Shown piece after piece: positions 1 through 11,586 of a stretch of DNA of 64,000 nucleotides. This DNA comes from Bemisia tabaci (lineage: Eukaryota > Arthropoda > Insecta > Hemiptera > Aleyrodidae), in contig NC_092797.1 of assembly GCF_918797505.1 (NCBI RefSeq), positions 47,528,157 through 47,592,156 of the forward strand, in the 5' to 3' direction. The notes beneath the pieces were generated by a model, which ran no database searches, was not told the DNA's origin, and saw nothing but the letters and a program-made list of their open reading frames with translations. The translations under genes were made by a program, and so were the position numbers. Position 1 is the first letter of the stretch; every line of letters begins with the position of its first letter.

Positions 1-463
1 CGCGCCAGGCTCCGCCGATGTAAGTCGATGAAAAATAACGATAAGCTTCCTACAATAACGCAGGTTGAACTAAAATAATAACCAGTCTTTCCGCCACACC
101 CCACATTTATGTAGCCTGAAAATATCAGAGATCACAAGGGTTATAAAATTAGCGAGCACCAACAAAGCACAGCTTTACATCATTTTGCAGAGGTAAGTCT
201 TGAAAAGCTAGGAGAAGCACTCTTGAACTTTCATCATGACTGATATCTAAAATGGAAGGATGATAACTTATCTGCTGTTGTTCAGCAGTCATCATGGTAA
301 AAATTTCATGAACTTTTCAAGCAGCAGGTTGCAAGTTCAAGTCGTCAGGTTCTCATTTTCATTTCAAAATTTAAACATTGGGTATCATTACAATTTTTGG
401 GGGGTGGAGGGAGGGGGGAGGGAGATTTCTCCGTACAGATTGAAGATTTATGTGTGGTACCTA
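1..463. other. No gene seen; left edge
   Basis: AT-rich DNA to the left of family A copy 1, with a short G-rich run near 400-420. It belongs to the last intron of the transporter gene visible here, or to DNA beyond it. No open frame of interest and no recognisable element end was seen. Confidence 0.5.
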
Positions 464-1400
464 CGGTTTCAGGACATTTTTCAACGATTTTTTGTCCGCG
501 CACCTTTTTTGTCCAGTAGTTTACGCCCACATGTAAAATAAGCAACAGTGACTTGGTCCAAGCGTTATATTTTAGTCGTTATGTAAAATTATATTGACAA
601 TATGAAAATGAGAAATTGAGAGAGAAGGAGGTGTTGTTATGGTTGCTCATTCTCTAAATGAAATGTTATTACTTTCTTTCTCCTTTTGAATCATCTTTCT
701 AAATTGTCATTGGTGAATATTAGGTTTTATTTCTAGGAAAAAAACCCAAAAAGCTCGCAATCTTTAGTTTTAACCCATTTGTACATCAATCTTTTAGAGT
801 CAAATACATCAAATTTTTTGCGTTTCGTTGCGCTTACACCTCGCTGTAGCACAATAAAAGCACAAAATGTAAAAGAAAAAGTAAAGTGCTTTGGAAATCA
901 TTAAATTTGACACGGAACCACCAATATTCAAAAAACACACATTATACATATTATTATTCTCCTTTGATAAATTGATACATATTTTTTTCCCATCAATTTA
1001 AATGAGAATAATCAATGCAGAGTGTGTTAACATTTCAAAATCATGAGTTAAAAACCGCTGACTATGCGAGTATAAATATTAAAGCCAACAGAGCGGAGAG
1101 ACGTGCTGCCAGCGCGAGAGGCTCACTGGCGCCTACAAACCTAAGTGGATACTTCACGCATTGCACAATGCTTGAAGTATCCACTTAGGTTTGTAGGCGC
1201 CAGTGCGCGTTTCTTGCTGGCCGCCCGCCGTGCGGCGGCGCCTGAAGCAACTATTTCACAACAGAGGTGTTGCACAGTATTATAACAGTATATTTTGGCA
1301 CGTGAACCAAAACTCCCGTGCCGAAAAAACGCGTGGACGTAAATTACTGGATAAAACAGGTGCGCGGACAAAAAATCGTTGACGAAATGTCCTATAACCG
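464..1400. mobile_element. Family A element, copy 1 (inverted-terminal-repeat element)
   Basis: A 937-bp element bounded by inverted ends of about 40 bp; the inner part reads GGTGCGCGGACAAAAAATCG at the right end and its complement at the left. The same body recurs at 8090-9296 and, inverted, at 16090-17236. The interior is AT-rich with an 82-bp hairpin near the right side. No coding frame is conserved between copies, so it looks non-autonomous. Confidence 0.75.
1124..1205. repeat. 82-bp near-perfect palindrome in family A copy 1
   Basis: Arms of 33 bp (starting CACTGGCGCCTACAAACC) are fully complementary. The 16-bp centre is itself palindromic (GCATTG CA CAATGC), so only one C/T pair is mismatched. 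It would fold into a long hairpin or cruciform. The same structure is kept in two other copies of the element. Confidence 0.9.
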
Positions 1401-1594
1401 TACCTGCTTTCCTTGGAGGAGGCATTAGAAACTCAAAAATAGTCAGTGAGGCAAAGTAATTATTTTTCCACTAGAAAATGGAAAATTCTCCAGTTTTTTT
1501 TTGTTTTTCAGTTTCATTCATATAAAACCTACTTTATTCATAAAAAGTGGCAATCCTCATTCAATGGCTGGTCCATTCTCCACAAGTATCAATA

Positions 1595-2113
1595 AAAGAA
1601 GCAATCCTGGCAAATCATAAATTTTCGGTTAAACTTATGAATATTTACCCTCCAATTTTTCAGTTAATTGTGCTCGCAATTGCAACTGAAGTTCCTGAAA
1701 ATTTTAAGGAAAAATATTCATAATTTTCCTCCAAAATAAACGTTTTACGAAGGAAATATGGAAACTCTCGAATGTTCATACGGCGCGGCGTTCTGCAGGG
1801 TGTCTACGAAAACAGGCAGACCAAAAATCAGTAATTTTACAGTACTTTTTCGGTACATTCCCAAGAAATTCAGTACCTCCTCAACAGAAAAATTCAGCAC
1901 TTTTTCAGTACCTTCAACTGACGAAATTCGAAAAATTTCAGAAACTTGAATTTTCCGCTCAAATTACGACAAAAATGAAAAAAACTGGACTCTCTTGCAA
2001 ATTTTCCGCACTTTTTCAGTACTTCCGGACCGCCCTTGAAAAATGAGTGCTATTTCCGGTCTTTCCGGAAATTCTTGACTTTCAGACACCCTGGCTCTGT
2101 CTCAGGACGGCAG
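1595..2113. mobile_element. Family L MITE copy 1, split by a family G element
   Basis: The interior and right end match the 250-bp family L consensus (CTCGAATGTTCATACGGCG, then after the G insert a ...TCTCAGGACGGCAG end). The left end is degraded. The right end stops about 12 bp before the splice-donor hexamer of transporter exon d. Confidence 0.6.
1796..2093. mobile_element. Family G MITE copy 1
   Basis: Starts CAGGGTGTCTAC and ends with ACACCCTG. The interior carries repeated CAGTACTTTTTCAGTAC-like blocks shared with copies at 2887, 23115, 35137 and 59107. It is inserted inside the family L copy. Confidence 0.8.
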
Positions 2114-2131
2114 GACAGGAGGTCTACTCAC

Positions 2132-2513
2132 CAGAGATAGGGACCCCGAGGGCGATGGGTATGGCCTGCGAGCACTGGACGAAGCCCCAGGTGCGAGCGA
2201 AGTTGCGGGCTCGGACCCGCTCGTAGGTGTACATCTTGAGGGAGTAGTGGTAGCCGCCGCAGAAGATGCCGTAGATCCAGACGAAGAGGACGTAGCCGTA
2301 CTTGTTGCCCTGGACGGTGGTCAGGGCCAGGATGGAGACGCCGCACATGAAGACGGCCGCCTGGCAGAGGTACTGCCGCGCGATCCGGCACTCCACCGAG
2401 TTGTGCACCACCACCACCCCGAACGCCACGCACCCCACCGCCCACGCCAGGCCCAGGTACGTCTGCAGCAGCAGCGCCGAGTCCCCCAGGCCGTCTTCCT
2501 CCACTTGGTGTGC
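2132..2513 (-). CDS. Monocarboxylate transporter, internal exon d: TM8-TM10/11
   Basis: 382-bp exon beginning in phase 0 after TATGTTCTCAG and ending with one base before GTGAGT (2131-2126). The 127 residues start AHQVEEDGL, the usual loop after TM7, continue with SALLLQTYLG (TM8), then a hydrophobic GCVAFGVVVVH stretch, AVFMCGVSILALT, and a YGIFCGGYHYS segment. GC content is much higher than in the surrounding DNA. The exon ends within VPISG, where the family has its conserved G.P..G motif before TM11. The last exon(s) with TM11-12 and the C-terminus were not found at 1-2125 and should lie left of the window. Family L DNA ends about 12 bp from the donor hexamer. Confidence 0.92.
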
Positions 2514-2886
2514 CTGAGAACATAGAGAAAAGCACATCCTCAAATCTTCAATAAATCATCAACAACGCTTTCCAGCCACAGTGGAAACGAGAGGTAGATT
2601 TCGACTAATCGTTTCTGTGAAAACAATTGCGCCTAATGAGCCTGACAGGTTGGAAAATCGTCCCCCTTGAACTTGAGATTTTTCGGATAAGGGGTGGTTT
2701 TAGAGGGTAGGTGAAAACAGGTTGTTTTGAAGGCCACGACGATACGAGTTCTTTGACGTATCACCGACTACGATCGGACGTGACGACTTCAACGTGATCC
2801 TAAAGTTCCGCAAAACAAACAACAGGCGCAACGATACTAGGCGTTTTCGTAACTGCCAACTGACGGGACTCTTGTGTCGAATAAAT

Positions 2887-3188
2887 AGGGTGTCTACTAA
2901 TACAGGCTGTCCAAAAAGCAGTACTTTTACATTTACAGCAGTACTTTTTCAGTACATCCCCAAAAAATTTAGTACCCCCTCAGCAGAAAAATTCAGAACT
3001 TCTTCAGTACGTCAATTTTACGAGTTTCAAACAATTTCCAAAATTTGAATTCCTCGCTCGAATTGTAGCAAAATTGACAAACGAAATGAAAAAAAATCGG
3101 GACCTTCTTGCGGAATATCTGCACTTTTTCAGTACTTCCGGACCGCCCTTAAAAAATCAGTGCTATTTCCGGACTTGTAGACACCCTG
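2887..3188. mobile_element. Family G MITE copy 2
   Basis: About 300 bp, starting with a slightly changed AGGGTGTCTAC and ending GTAGACACCCTG. Internal blocks are GCAGTACTTTTTCAGTAC-like. Its last three bases CTG directly adjoin the start of the family B element at 3189. Confidence 0.8.
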
Positions 3189-3390
3189 CGGACTGATTAT
3201 TGAAATTGATGGACAAAGTTATAGACAAAGAAGACATAGGGAGTACGGAGCGATCCTATTGGTTGACATGGGTGGTTCCTATAGACAAAGAAAGAAAATG
3301 ATAGACTAACAGTCGGGTCTCTCGCGAGTTGCCGTAAGTTAGTCTATTACCTACCTCCTTTATCCATTGCAACCACCCGCGCTTCCACCA

Positions 3391-5467
3391 GTTTTGCCGA
3401 ATTTTCGCGTTGGATCATCGTGAGAACGCCGTTAACAATGTAAAATGTGATCAAAACCTGTGTAAACGTCATTAATAGGTTCTCTCAAACAGTATCCTAA
3501 AATGCTAGCACTGTCCGATCCCGGAGCACCCCTCAAAATGCCTAAAATTCAAAATGGCGCCCATAATAAGGCCTCTGGAATATCGGTATTTTCACTTGTG
3601 CATATCCTGTCATGTGAGGTATCGTTTTCCATGTAATTTTGGTCGCAGATTTCATATTTGAAGTCAAAACAACCCCCCGGTCAAAATTGGTGCCCCCAAT
3701 CCAAGATGGCGTCCAGATTTGAAAGGCAGGAGGGTGCATTTTTTAAACTTTTACGCGATAAGGCAAGTGATATGTCATTTCCTATGTAATTTTGGTCGTA
3801 GATTTCATTACTGAAGTCAAAACAGTCCTCCGGTCAAAATTGGTGCCTCAAATCCAAGATGGTGGCCAAATTTTAAAGGCAGGAGGGTGCATTTTTTCAA
3901 ATTTTTACGTGATAAGGCAAGTGATATGTCATTTCCTATGTAATTTTGGTCGTACATTTCATTATTGAAGTCAAAAAAGCCCCCGGTCAAAATTGGTGCC
4001 CGAAGTCTAAGATGTCGGCCAAATTTGAAAGGCAGGAGTGTGAATTTTTATGAGAAAAATAATCACGTGAGATGACAAGAGAGGTAGGTATCAATTCATA
4101 CGCATTTTTAGTCAACAAAACGAATCTAAATGAAATGTAAAAAAAATCTTTTACACAAAAATGATACGAGATAATTAAGAGGGTGATCAGTTTGGCCGTC
4201 CACGGTAGGAATGATGTTAACAGGAGCATCTATAATGAGCTATTTTATTCATTTTTAAGCCCATATAATTTCTCAATAAAGATAAGGACATTTCACGCGA
4301 CGCACCTGCCGTACCCTCTCCAGTCAGTATAGGAGAAAATCCTAATCAACACATGCTGATTCACATTCCCAGTGAGGCTCTTCAGGATCTTCCTCCTACG
4401 GTTCTGTAAGTTTTTACAGTTGGAGTCTTCAGAACTTCTGCATGAGTCTAAGAACGAAAATATTATTTTCTTGGTGGTACAGCATGGTGTCACTCCCTTT
4501 CTTACAATTACACCGGATAATTTTAAGCGGGGATTCCGGAAGCTGGAGGCAAATCACTTAAAATAGGATGAAGCTCCTTGAAATTGAGTTCAGAGTTTTT
4601 GTGCAGTAACCAGCATAGACACCTCACTATTAGTGGCTCATCATTTTTCACTTGTCAGCCATGGATGGCAAATCACTCTTGATTATCTCATTTCATTTTT
4701 GTGTAAAAGATTTTTTTTACATTTCATTTAGATTCGTTTTGTTGACTAAAAATGCGTATGAATTGATACCTACCTCTCTTGTCATCTCACGTGATTATTT
4801 TTCTCATAAAAATTCACACTCCTGCCTTTCAAATTTGGCCGACATCTTAGACTTCGGGCACCAATTTTGACCGGGGGGCTTTTTTGACTTCAATAATGAA
4901 ATGTACCACCAAAATTACACAGGAAATGACATATCACTTGCCTTATCACGTAAAAATTTGAAAAAATGCACCCTCCTGCCTTTAAAATTTGGCCACCATC
5001 TTGGATTTGAGGCACCAATTTTGACCGGAGGACTGTTTTGACTTCAGTAATGAAATCTACGACCAAAATTACATAGGAAATGACATATCACTTGCCTTAT
5101 CGCGTAAAAGTTAAAAAAATGCACCCTCCTGCCTTTCAAATCTGGACGCCATCTTGGATTGGGGGCACCAATTTTGACCGGGGGGTTGTTTTGACTTCAA
5201 ATATGAAATCTGCGACCAAAATTACATGGAAAACGATACCTCGCATGACAGGATATGCACAAGTGAAAATACCGATATTCCAGAGGCCTTATTATGGGCG
5301 CCATTTTGAATTTTAGGCATTTTGAGGGGTGCTCCGGGATCGGACAGTGCTAGCATTTTAGGATACTGTTTGAGAGAACCTATTAATGACGTTTACACAG
5401 GTTTTGATCACATTTTACATTGTTAACGGCGTTCTCACGATGATCCAACGCGAAAATTCGGCAAAAC
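3391..5467. repeat. Giant inverted repeat (foldback element), 2.08 kb
   Basis: Left arm 3391-4208 and right arm 4654-5467 are near-identical inverted copies separated by a 445-bp spacer. Each arm begins or ends with GTTTTGCCGAATTTTCGC and holds about three ~150-bp subrepeats with GGTCAAAATTGGTGCC and a CCAAGATGG motif. It is inserted between the halves of a family B MITE and sits in a transporter intron. Confidence 0.9.
4209..4653. other. Unique spacer of the 2.08-kb inverted repeat
   Basis: Single-copy DNA between the arms. It contains an exon-like stretch at about 4370-4406, bounded by CACATTCCCAG and GTAAGT, and short open frames on both strands. No protein family was recognised. It could be host DNA captured by the foldback element or simply its core. 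Confidence 0.4.
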
Positions 5468-5661
5468 ATAGCGAAATCAGGGCCCCCTGCCCCCCCGGCC
5501 CCCATGGCCTCAGAATTTTGGGCTCACTTGCGAAATTGAACCTTCTATAGGTAAAGATGATATCCTGAAAGTTTCATGATAGGCTCTCTCCAAATCTCTT
5601 TTGTCTTCTTTGTCTATAGCTTTGTCTATTAACTTCAATAATCGGCCTGCTGGTCACTCAC

Positions 5662-5938
5662 CAAGTAGAAGATGGGCGTGTTGATGCCGAAGGCACTGAT
5701 GCCAGTCGAGATGAGGAGGATCCTGACTGTTTTGCTGCGGAGAGTGCTGAAATCAAAGAAGGGCGGTTTGTCGTCCCTCTTGTTCTTGTCCTTGATCTTC
5801 CGCTTCTGGTTCTTGAGGTGGAGGATGGCCCGCCGCTGGGGGTGGTACAGGGACGCCGAGCGGTAACACGTCCCCAGGAAGAACGTCAGGAACACCGTCA
5901 CCGTTACCAGTTGCAGACCCAAACGCCAGCCGATCGCG
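5662..5938 (-). CDS. Monocarboxylate transporter, internal exon c: TM6, central loop, TM7
   Basis: 277-bp exon beginning after ACTGTTGCAG and ending at a GTGAGT donor (5661-5656). It encodes AIGWRLGLQ, a hydrophobic TM6 (VTVTVFLTFFLGT), then a strongly basic central loop of about 45 residues rich in lysine and arginine with a PPFFDFSTL segment, then the start of TM7 (ISAFGINTPIFYL). A large charged loop between TM6 and TM7 is typical of the family. The exon ends in phase 0 and joins exon d exactly at a codon boundary. The end of a Harbinger-like MITE with its CTG duplication lies at 5649-5652, about ten bases into the intron. Confidence 0.92.
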
Positions 5939-6480
5939 CTGCAACAGTTTAAATCATTGTGTCAATTGAAATAATGAAAATTGTAACGTGTCAATGAAAA
6001 TTTTTTAATAAAATGTGTCTGTTTTTCAAGAAAATGTTAAAGTTTTTCAAGAAAAAGTTAAAACTAAAGATTGCGATTGCGTGCTTCTTGGTTTTTTCCC
6101 CTCTTTTCTTCATTTTTGCAGTTTCTATCGGCACAACCGCGGCTCATTGAGATTAATGTCGCTTGGAAAAGGTTTTACAAATATTTACCACGTTTTAGTA
6201 AACACGCAAAAATAGAAGAAATTCACAATTTATGTATTTTACGAAACACGAAGATGAACCGGTGTTTTTCAATATCTTTCATAAATTTCTGAAATTTCGC
6301 GATTTTATTTTTCATGAAATATTGCAACCCTGCAGTTGCATCTCTCTCGCTGGTCTCGTCTTCTTACCAACAGGAGAAATGCTGCTGCTTCAGTGGTTTC
6401 ATCGAACAGAGACTCTTCATGTTTAACATTTTTCATTGGTATGGAGTGTAGCCAAGTGCTAGAAATAACGTAGCAATTTC

Positions 6481-6765
6481 TTTAAAAAAAAACACATTTT
6501 ATTAATCAACTTTGACCGAAGCTTTTCGAAGCAAGCGCTTCATCGTCAGAGTCACTATGGCCACAATTTAGGTAATTTCAACATTTGATCTATTAATGTG
6601 TTATCGATTGTTACCACTGAAATCTGTTACCTTGTTTGAAATTACCTAAATTATGGCCTTTTTGATGTATACTGAGTGACCCTGACGATGAAGCGCTTGC
6701 TTCGAAAAGCCTCGGTCAAGTTTTTTAATAAAATGTGTCTTTTTTTAGAGAAAATGTTAAATTAT
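6481..6765. repeat. Nested palindrome with Penelope-like terminal motif (left arm)
   Basis: About 285 bp, itself an inverted repeat. Both ends carry CCCTGACGATGAAGCGCTTG...TTCGAAAAGC-type sequence, a motif seen also at 63930. The core CTGANGA, a GAAGC/GCTTC stem and GAAA resemble a hammerhead ribozyme core, but helix III does not close. Confidence 0.6.
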
Positions 6766-7539
6766 TTCTAGCGCTTGGCTTCACTCCATACCAATATACT
6801 CAGTGCTACTATCTTTTAGACATCGTGCAATACAATGTTCGCTGGACTTGAACATTTTTGACGCGGGCTCATTCCGAATTTCATTTGAAATTTCGATGGA
6901 GATGTTGCATGTGTGAGGAATTTGCGATTTGACTGTAGTTCCTGTGTAAAAGTTCGCGAGAAACACGGTGGTGCCACTGGTTTTCTCTGAAATCAACTCT
7001 CAAGCTCAAAAAAAGCTCTCAAGTTGAGGCCAAAATGGAAGGGATATCCCACGCTATCCCGAGAGTCCACCTCTACATCAAAACAAACTCTCCTTGTAAA
7101 GATAGGGAGCAAATACATTAGCAGGATGTCATGTTTTCAGTTTTAGAGTCCCCAAATAAAGTGGCACCCCTGTCAATGTGTTTTCTCCCTATCTTCGCAT
7201 GGAGAGTTTGTCTTGATGTAGAGGTGGACTCTCAGGGTAGCGTGGGATATCCCCTCCATTTTGGCATCAACTTGAGAGCTTTTTTTTGAGCTTGAGAGTT
7301 GATTTCAGAGAAAACCAGTGGCACCACCGTGTTTCTCGCGAACTTTTACACAAGAACCAACAGTCAAATCGCAAATTCCTCACACATGCAACATCTCCAT
7401 TGAAATTTCAAATGAAATTCGGAATGAGATCGCGTCAAAAATGTTCAAGTTCAGCGAACATTGTATTACACAATGTCTAAAAGATAGTAGCACTGAATAT
7501 ATTGGTGTGGAGTGTAGCCAAGTGCTAGAAATAATTTAA

Positions 7540-7805
7540 CATTTTCTTTAAAAAAAGACACATTTTATTAAAAAACTTGACCGAGGCTTTTCGAAGCAAG
7601 CGCTTCATCGTCAGGGTCACTAAGTATACATCAAAAAGGCCATAATTTGGGTAATTTCAAACAAGGTAACAGATTTCAGTGGTAACAATTGATAACACAT
7701 TAATAGATCAAATGTTGAAATTACCTAAATTGTGGCCATTGTGACTCTGACGATGAAGCGCTTGCTTCGAAAAGCTTCGGTCAAAGTTTATTAATAAAAT
7801 GTGTT
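7540..7805. repeat. Nested palindrome with Penelope-like terminal motif (right arm)
   Basis: Inverted counterpart of 6481-6765 in the right arm of the giant palindrome, with the same CTGACGATGAAGCGC blocks at both ends. The two copies differ at scattered bases, so they have diverged since the palindrome formed. Confidence 0.6.
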
Positions 7806-8089
7806 TTTTTAAAAGAAAATGCTACGTTATTTCTAGCACTTGGCTACACTCCATACCAATGAACAATGTTAAACATGAAGAGCCTCTTTTCGATGACACC
7901 ACTGAAACAGCAGCATTTCTCCTGTTGGTAAGAAGGCGAGACCAGCGAGAGAGATGCAACTGCAGGGTTGCAATATTTCATGAAAAATAAAATCTTGAAA
8001 TTTCGCGCGAAATTTCAGAAATTTATGAAAGATATTGAAAAACACCGGTTCCTCTTCATGTTTCGTAAAATACATAAATTGTGAATTTC

Positions 8090-9296
8090 TTCTATTTTTG
8101 TGTGTTTACTAAAACGTGGTAAATATTTGTAAAACCTTTTCCAAGCGACATTAATCTCAATGAGCCTCGGTTGTGCCGATAGAAACTGAAAAAATGAATA
8201 AAAGAGGGGAAAAAACCAAGAAGCACGCAATCGCAATCTTCAGTTTTAACCCATTAGTACATAGATCTTTTAGAGTCAAATACGTCAAATTTTGAGCGTT
8301 TGGTTGCGCGTACGCCTCGCTGCAGCACAATAAAAACACAAAATGTAAAAAAAAAAAATTAAAGTGATTTGGTAATCATTAAATTTGACACGGAACCACC
8401 AATATTTAAAAAACACATTATATTATTACTCTCCTTTGATACATAGAAACATATTTTTTTTCCATCAATTTAAATGAGAATAATCAATGCAGAGTGTGCA
8501 AACATTTCAAAATCATGAGTTAAAAAACGCTGACTATGCCAGTATAAATATTAAAGCCTAACAGAGCGGAGCGGCGCGGCCGGCGTGCTGCCGGCGCGAG
8601 AGGCTCACTGGCGCCTACAAACCTAAGTGGATACTTCACGCATTGCACAATGCTTGAAGTATCCACTTAGGTTTGTAGGCGCCAATGCGCGTTCCGCGCT
8701 GGCCGCCCGCCCGCCGCGCCGTGCGACGGCCCCTGAAGAAACTATTTCACAACAGAGGTGATGCACAGTATCATACGAAATTGAGCGTATGAAGAATGAC
8801 AGGCATCCTTTAAAAGTACAGATCTTTCCTCGCAAAATAAATCAAGATACTTATCGTACCCAGGAAAAATCTAAGAGCCTTTAGCTGAGGCAAATATAGA
8901 GGTTTATCCGGTCCAGGTATAACAAGGTGGGAATTTCTTGAAAGATAATTAAGTTCTGTTACACCAAAGAGGTGTAGAGAGTTTTAGTGAATTTTGTCTC
9001 ATGGAATTGACGCTCCCCCATTTTTACCAAAGCTCTCAACTATATATTATTCTCCGTTGGACCCAACAGACAAAACAAAAAAAACAAACAAACCTTCATT
9101 CTTCCAAGACATTATACATTTTCATCCAAAAACGTCGTGAGCAATGGTTGTTTGTATTTACATGTGGGCCGATTAACTTTGGGTCTCAACCGGCACGTGG
9201 ACCAAAACTCCCGTGCCGAAAAAACGCGTGGACGTAAATTACTGGAAAATACAGGTGCGCGGACAAAAAATCGTTGAAGAAATGTCCTATAACCTA
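8090..9296. mobile_element. Family A element, copy 2
   Basis: Shares the body of copy 1, including the hairpin. It ends at 9250-9296 in the same GTGCGCGGACAAAAAATCG terminal repeat. It has about 400 bp more between hairpin and right end than copy 1. Its left side overlaps the right arm of the 2.19-kb palindrome, so the two may be one composite element. Confidence 0.7.
8606..8687. repeat. 82-bp palindrome in family A copy 2
   Basis: Same hairpin as at 1124-1205, with one extra mismatch at the base of the stem (CACTG against CAATG). The conserved stem sits between more diverged flanks. Confidence 0.9.
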
Positions 9297-10543
9297 TACA
9301 TATTCATCAAATCTACCAAATTAACTTTCATGTAAGGTCCTGCAGCAGACAGCTGGCACTGGCATGTCGATTACAAATTAGCGTGCACGAGGTCAAAAAT
9401 CATATTGCATTGATAGAGGTGCCGACGACGTAGAGTATCTCTTACTTTATCCTGCTTATTAAAAGTTTTTATAGTGATCGCGAAATTTTAAGGGCTAAGA
9501 ATCTTACTTTAATTCTCACGGGTGAGTTCGCGCGGTGGCAAGCTGATAAACTCCCTCCATTTAGCGAAATTTATGTACAGTTTGGATTTTTCAACTCAGA
9601 ATATCTCGGAAGGGATTTCACTAGCACGGTACCGTAAAATTGCGAAAAATATTGCAGATTTCACAGCCTGACAAATTTTTGACTGTATTATTGTCAGGAA
9701 TATAACTTGATTGATTTCCATTTTTTAAAAATCAGTTCTCAGTTCGAGGAAACGATTTAAGTGTTGGAACGAATTCAAACGATTTTTTTTAGACATCAAA
9801 ATTGCCTCAAAACTCTTCTGAAACCCTCGGCTTCCGAGTCATTTTATGATCACCTCATTCTGATAGACACGTAAACAATTACACAGAGTTCTTGGTCGAA
9901 AAATGTCGATATTTTATTGGAATTTTTGTCCTGAAAACTAAAATTTTGAATTTGCCGAAAAATCCTGACGAGGTGGAATCCTCTCTCAACTCAGCGCTAA
10001 CGATACCTGGCATGTTACCATTGTTACCCCTGAAAATACGATACATCAGAAATTTTGCAGGGCTCAACTAACTCGCCGAGGGTGAGCCTTGCCTGAGCAC
10101 CCTCCCCTCCCCTTCCTGTAAATCAACCCCTTGTAAAGGCGAATTTTGTACTTCATCTCAGAAAACAGTCTCGAACTAGAAAATATGGTAATTCCTGAAC
10201 ACGCACGTGACGAAATTTAGGCTGTCTGTTGGGTGCTCACCGCTCGGCTCGCGAAATTGAGTCACCGACACGGGTGTTTATGAATGATTTATGAGAGGCT
10301 TTGGCCGTTTTCGGATGTGATCCTCAGCGAGTTTCGAATTCCTTCCTTCCACCTCCTGCCACCCCGGACGCGACATCGAGTACTTTGCAACGGCGCGGCG
10401 CTTATTGTGAAAATGCGCTAAGCGACTTTGTCTCTTCAGCTTGAGACGCGGGCCGCACACGGTTTCATCGAAATTATTCTGTCCAGATTAAGTCGTTCAT
10501 CTTGACGTGGACGGCTGTGTTTTAATGGTTTATTTCTTCTGTG
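9297..10543. other. Intronic DNA, nothing recognised
   Basis: About 1.25 kb of mostly single-copy, AT-rich intron. There is a short pyrimidine-rich run near 10095-10120. No element end, RNA gene or credible exon was seen. Confidence 0.5.
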
Positions 10544-10820
10544 GACTGATTATTGAAATTGATGGACAAAGTGATAAACAAAGAAGACACAGGGAATAAG
10601 GAGCAATCCTATTGGTTGGTTGAAACGAGCAGTTCTTACGAACTAAGGGGAAAATGATGGACTAACTTGATGATGCATATCTCGTCGGTTACCGTTAGTT
10701 AGTCTAAGACGCACTTCCTTTGTCCGTAGCAAAAATCCACTTATACCGATAGAATCACCCCATTTCTCTCTGTCATTTGCGTCTATTGCTTTGCCTATCG
10801 ATTTCAAGAATCAGCCCACT
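10544..10820. mobile_element. Family B Harbinger-like MITE copy 2
   Basis: Complete 270-bp copy: it starts GGACTGATTATTGAAATT after CTG, ends AAGAATCAGCCCA before CTG. The body has the family's GACAAAG blocks and the TTAGTTAGTCTA core. Confidence 0.8.
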
Positions 10821-11324
10821 GGAACGGATTTGTAATATTTTTGAGAGCCTGCGCCAATAATATAAATGCATCACGAGTCAAGATTAAAACCGAGTACCCC
10901 GAGTGGTGCAACAAAAATATTGGTAGAATTTTGCAATTCAATGCAGTAAAACGGCAATTTTTTCACCATAAAATTACAATACTTACTTCGACATCATTTA
11001 GTTAAAATGTCGATTTTAAACGATCAATGAAATAAGCTCTAGGGTTGAGAAATTTGAGCAATCCAAAAAAAATGGCAACTTATTTTCAATTTATTGTGAT
11101 AAATTTTGATCAAAGGAACCCCTTCAATCATTGAATAGACAATATACACAACACTCCGGCACAATAAAAATAATTTCACCATGTAAATGACAATTAATCG
11201 CGATCTGTGCCATTTGTGTCGTGGTATGTTTTCACCTGCAATTTCGCGTGAGACATCGTAGATATATTGTAAACTTCAAAATTTAAGATAAACTTCAATG
11301 ATTAGAAATTCATGCAAAAGAATA
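10821..11324. other. Intronic DNA, nothing recognised
   Basis: AT-rich single-copy DNA without clear repeats or open frames. Confidence 0.45.
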
Positions 11325-11586
11325 AATTCGTCGTCTCCGGCACGAAGGAACGTAACTCCACTCCAAGGTTGCCAAATTGACTCAAACAATGAACTTATGA
11401 TACATACATGTACGTAAGCAATTTTTATCCAAAATATCTCTGTTTTTTGCTTGGGATCTAGAGAAAAATCAGGGAAATTTTCAGTCAGAAATGCCCAAGA
11501 TTCTCTTGATTAATAGGCAATTTGACAGGGGAAATTTGGCAACATTGGAATGGAGTTACGTTCTTCCGTCCGGGAGACGACGAATT
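11325..11586. mobile_element. Family M palindromic MITE
   Basis: 262-bp imperfect palindrome. The ends are ATTCGTCGTCTCCGG and its complement; inner blocks are GTAACTCCACTCCAA and GTTGCCAAATT. A more diverged relative lies at about 47110-47350. Confidence 0.75.

Larger units (their letters stand above)
3189..5649. mobile_element. Family B Harbinger-like MITE copy 1, split by a 2-kb foldback element
   Basis: The left half (3189-3390) and right end (about 5585-5649) together match the 270-bp family B consensus, whose ends read GGGCTGATTATTGAAATT and AATTTCAATAATCAGCCC. CTG is duplicated at 3186-3188 and 5650-5652. A 3-bp CWG duplication and a GGG-type end are features of the PIF/Harbinger superfamily. 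The middle is occupied by a giant inverted repeat plus about 115 bp of other DNA. Confidence 0.7.
6057..8250. repeat. Giant inverted repeat, 2.19 kb
   Basis: Almost the whole segment is a palindrome centred near 7150. Both arms of about 1 kb end in sequence like GATTGCGATTGCGTGC; the centre is a ~100-bp spacer that can also pair partly (AGATAGGGAG with CTCCCTATCTT). Each arm holds a smaller ~280-bp palindrome (6481-6765 and 7540-7805). The right arm runs on into family A copy 2. No protein-coding frame is supported. Confidence 0.9.

Noticed and set aside
2128..2535. Two other long open frames over exon d (one on each strand)
   Set aside because: They are shadows of the GC-rich transporter exon; only the frame with hydrophobic segments and matching splice phases is supported.
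6683..6722. A functional minimal hammerhead ribozyme
   Set aside because: Core bases and helix II are present but helix III does not close next to the expected cleavage triplet; kept only as a lead.
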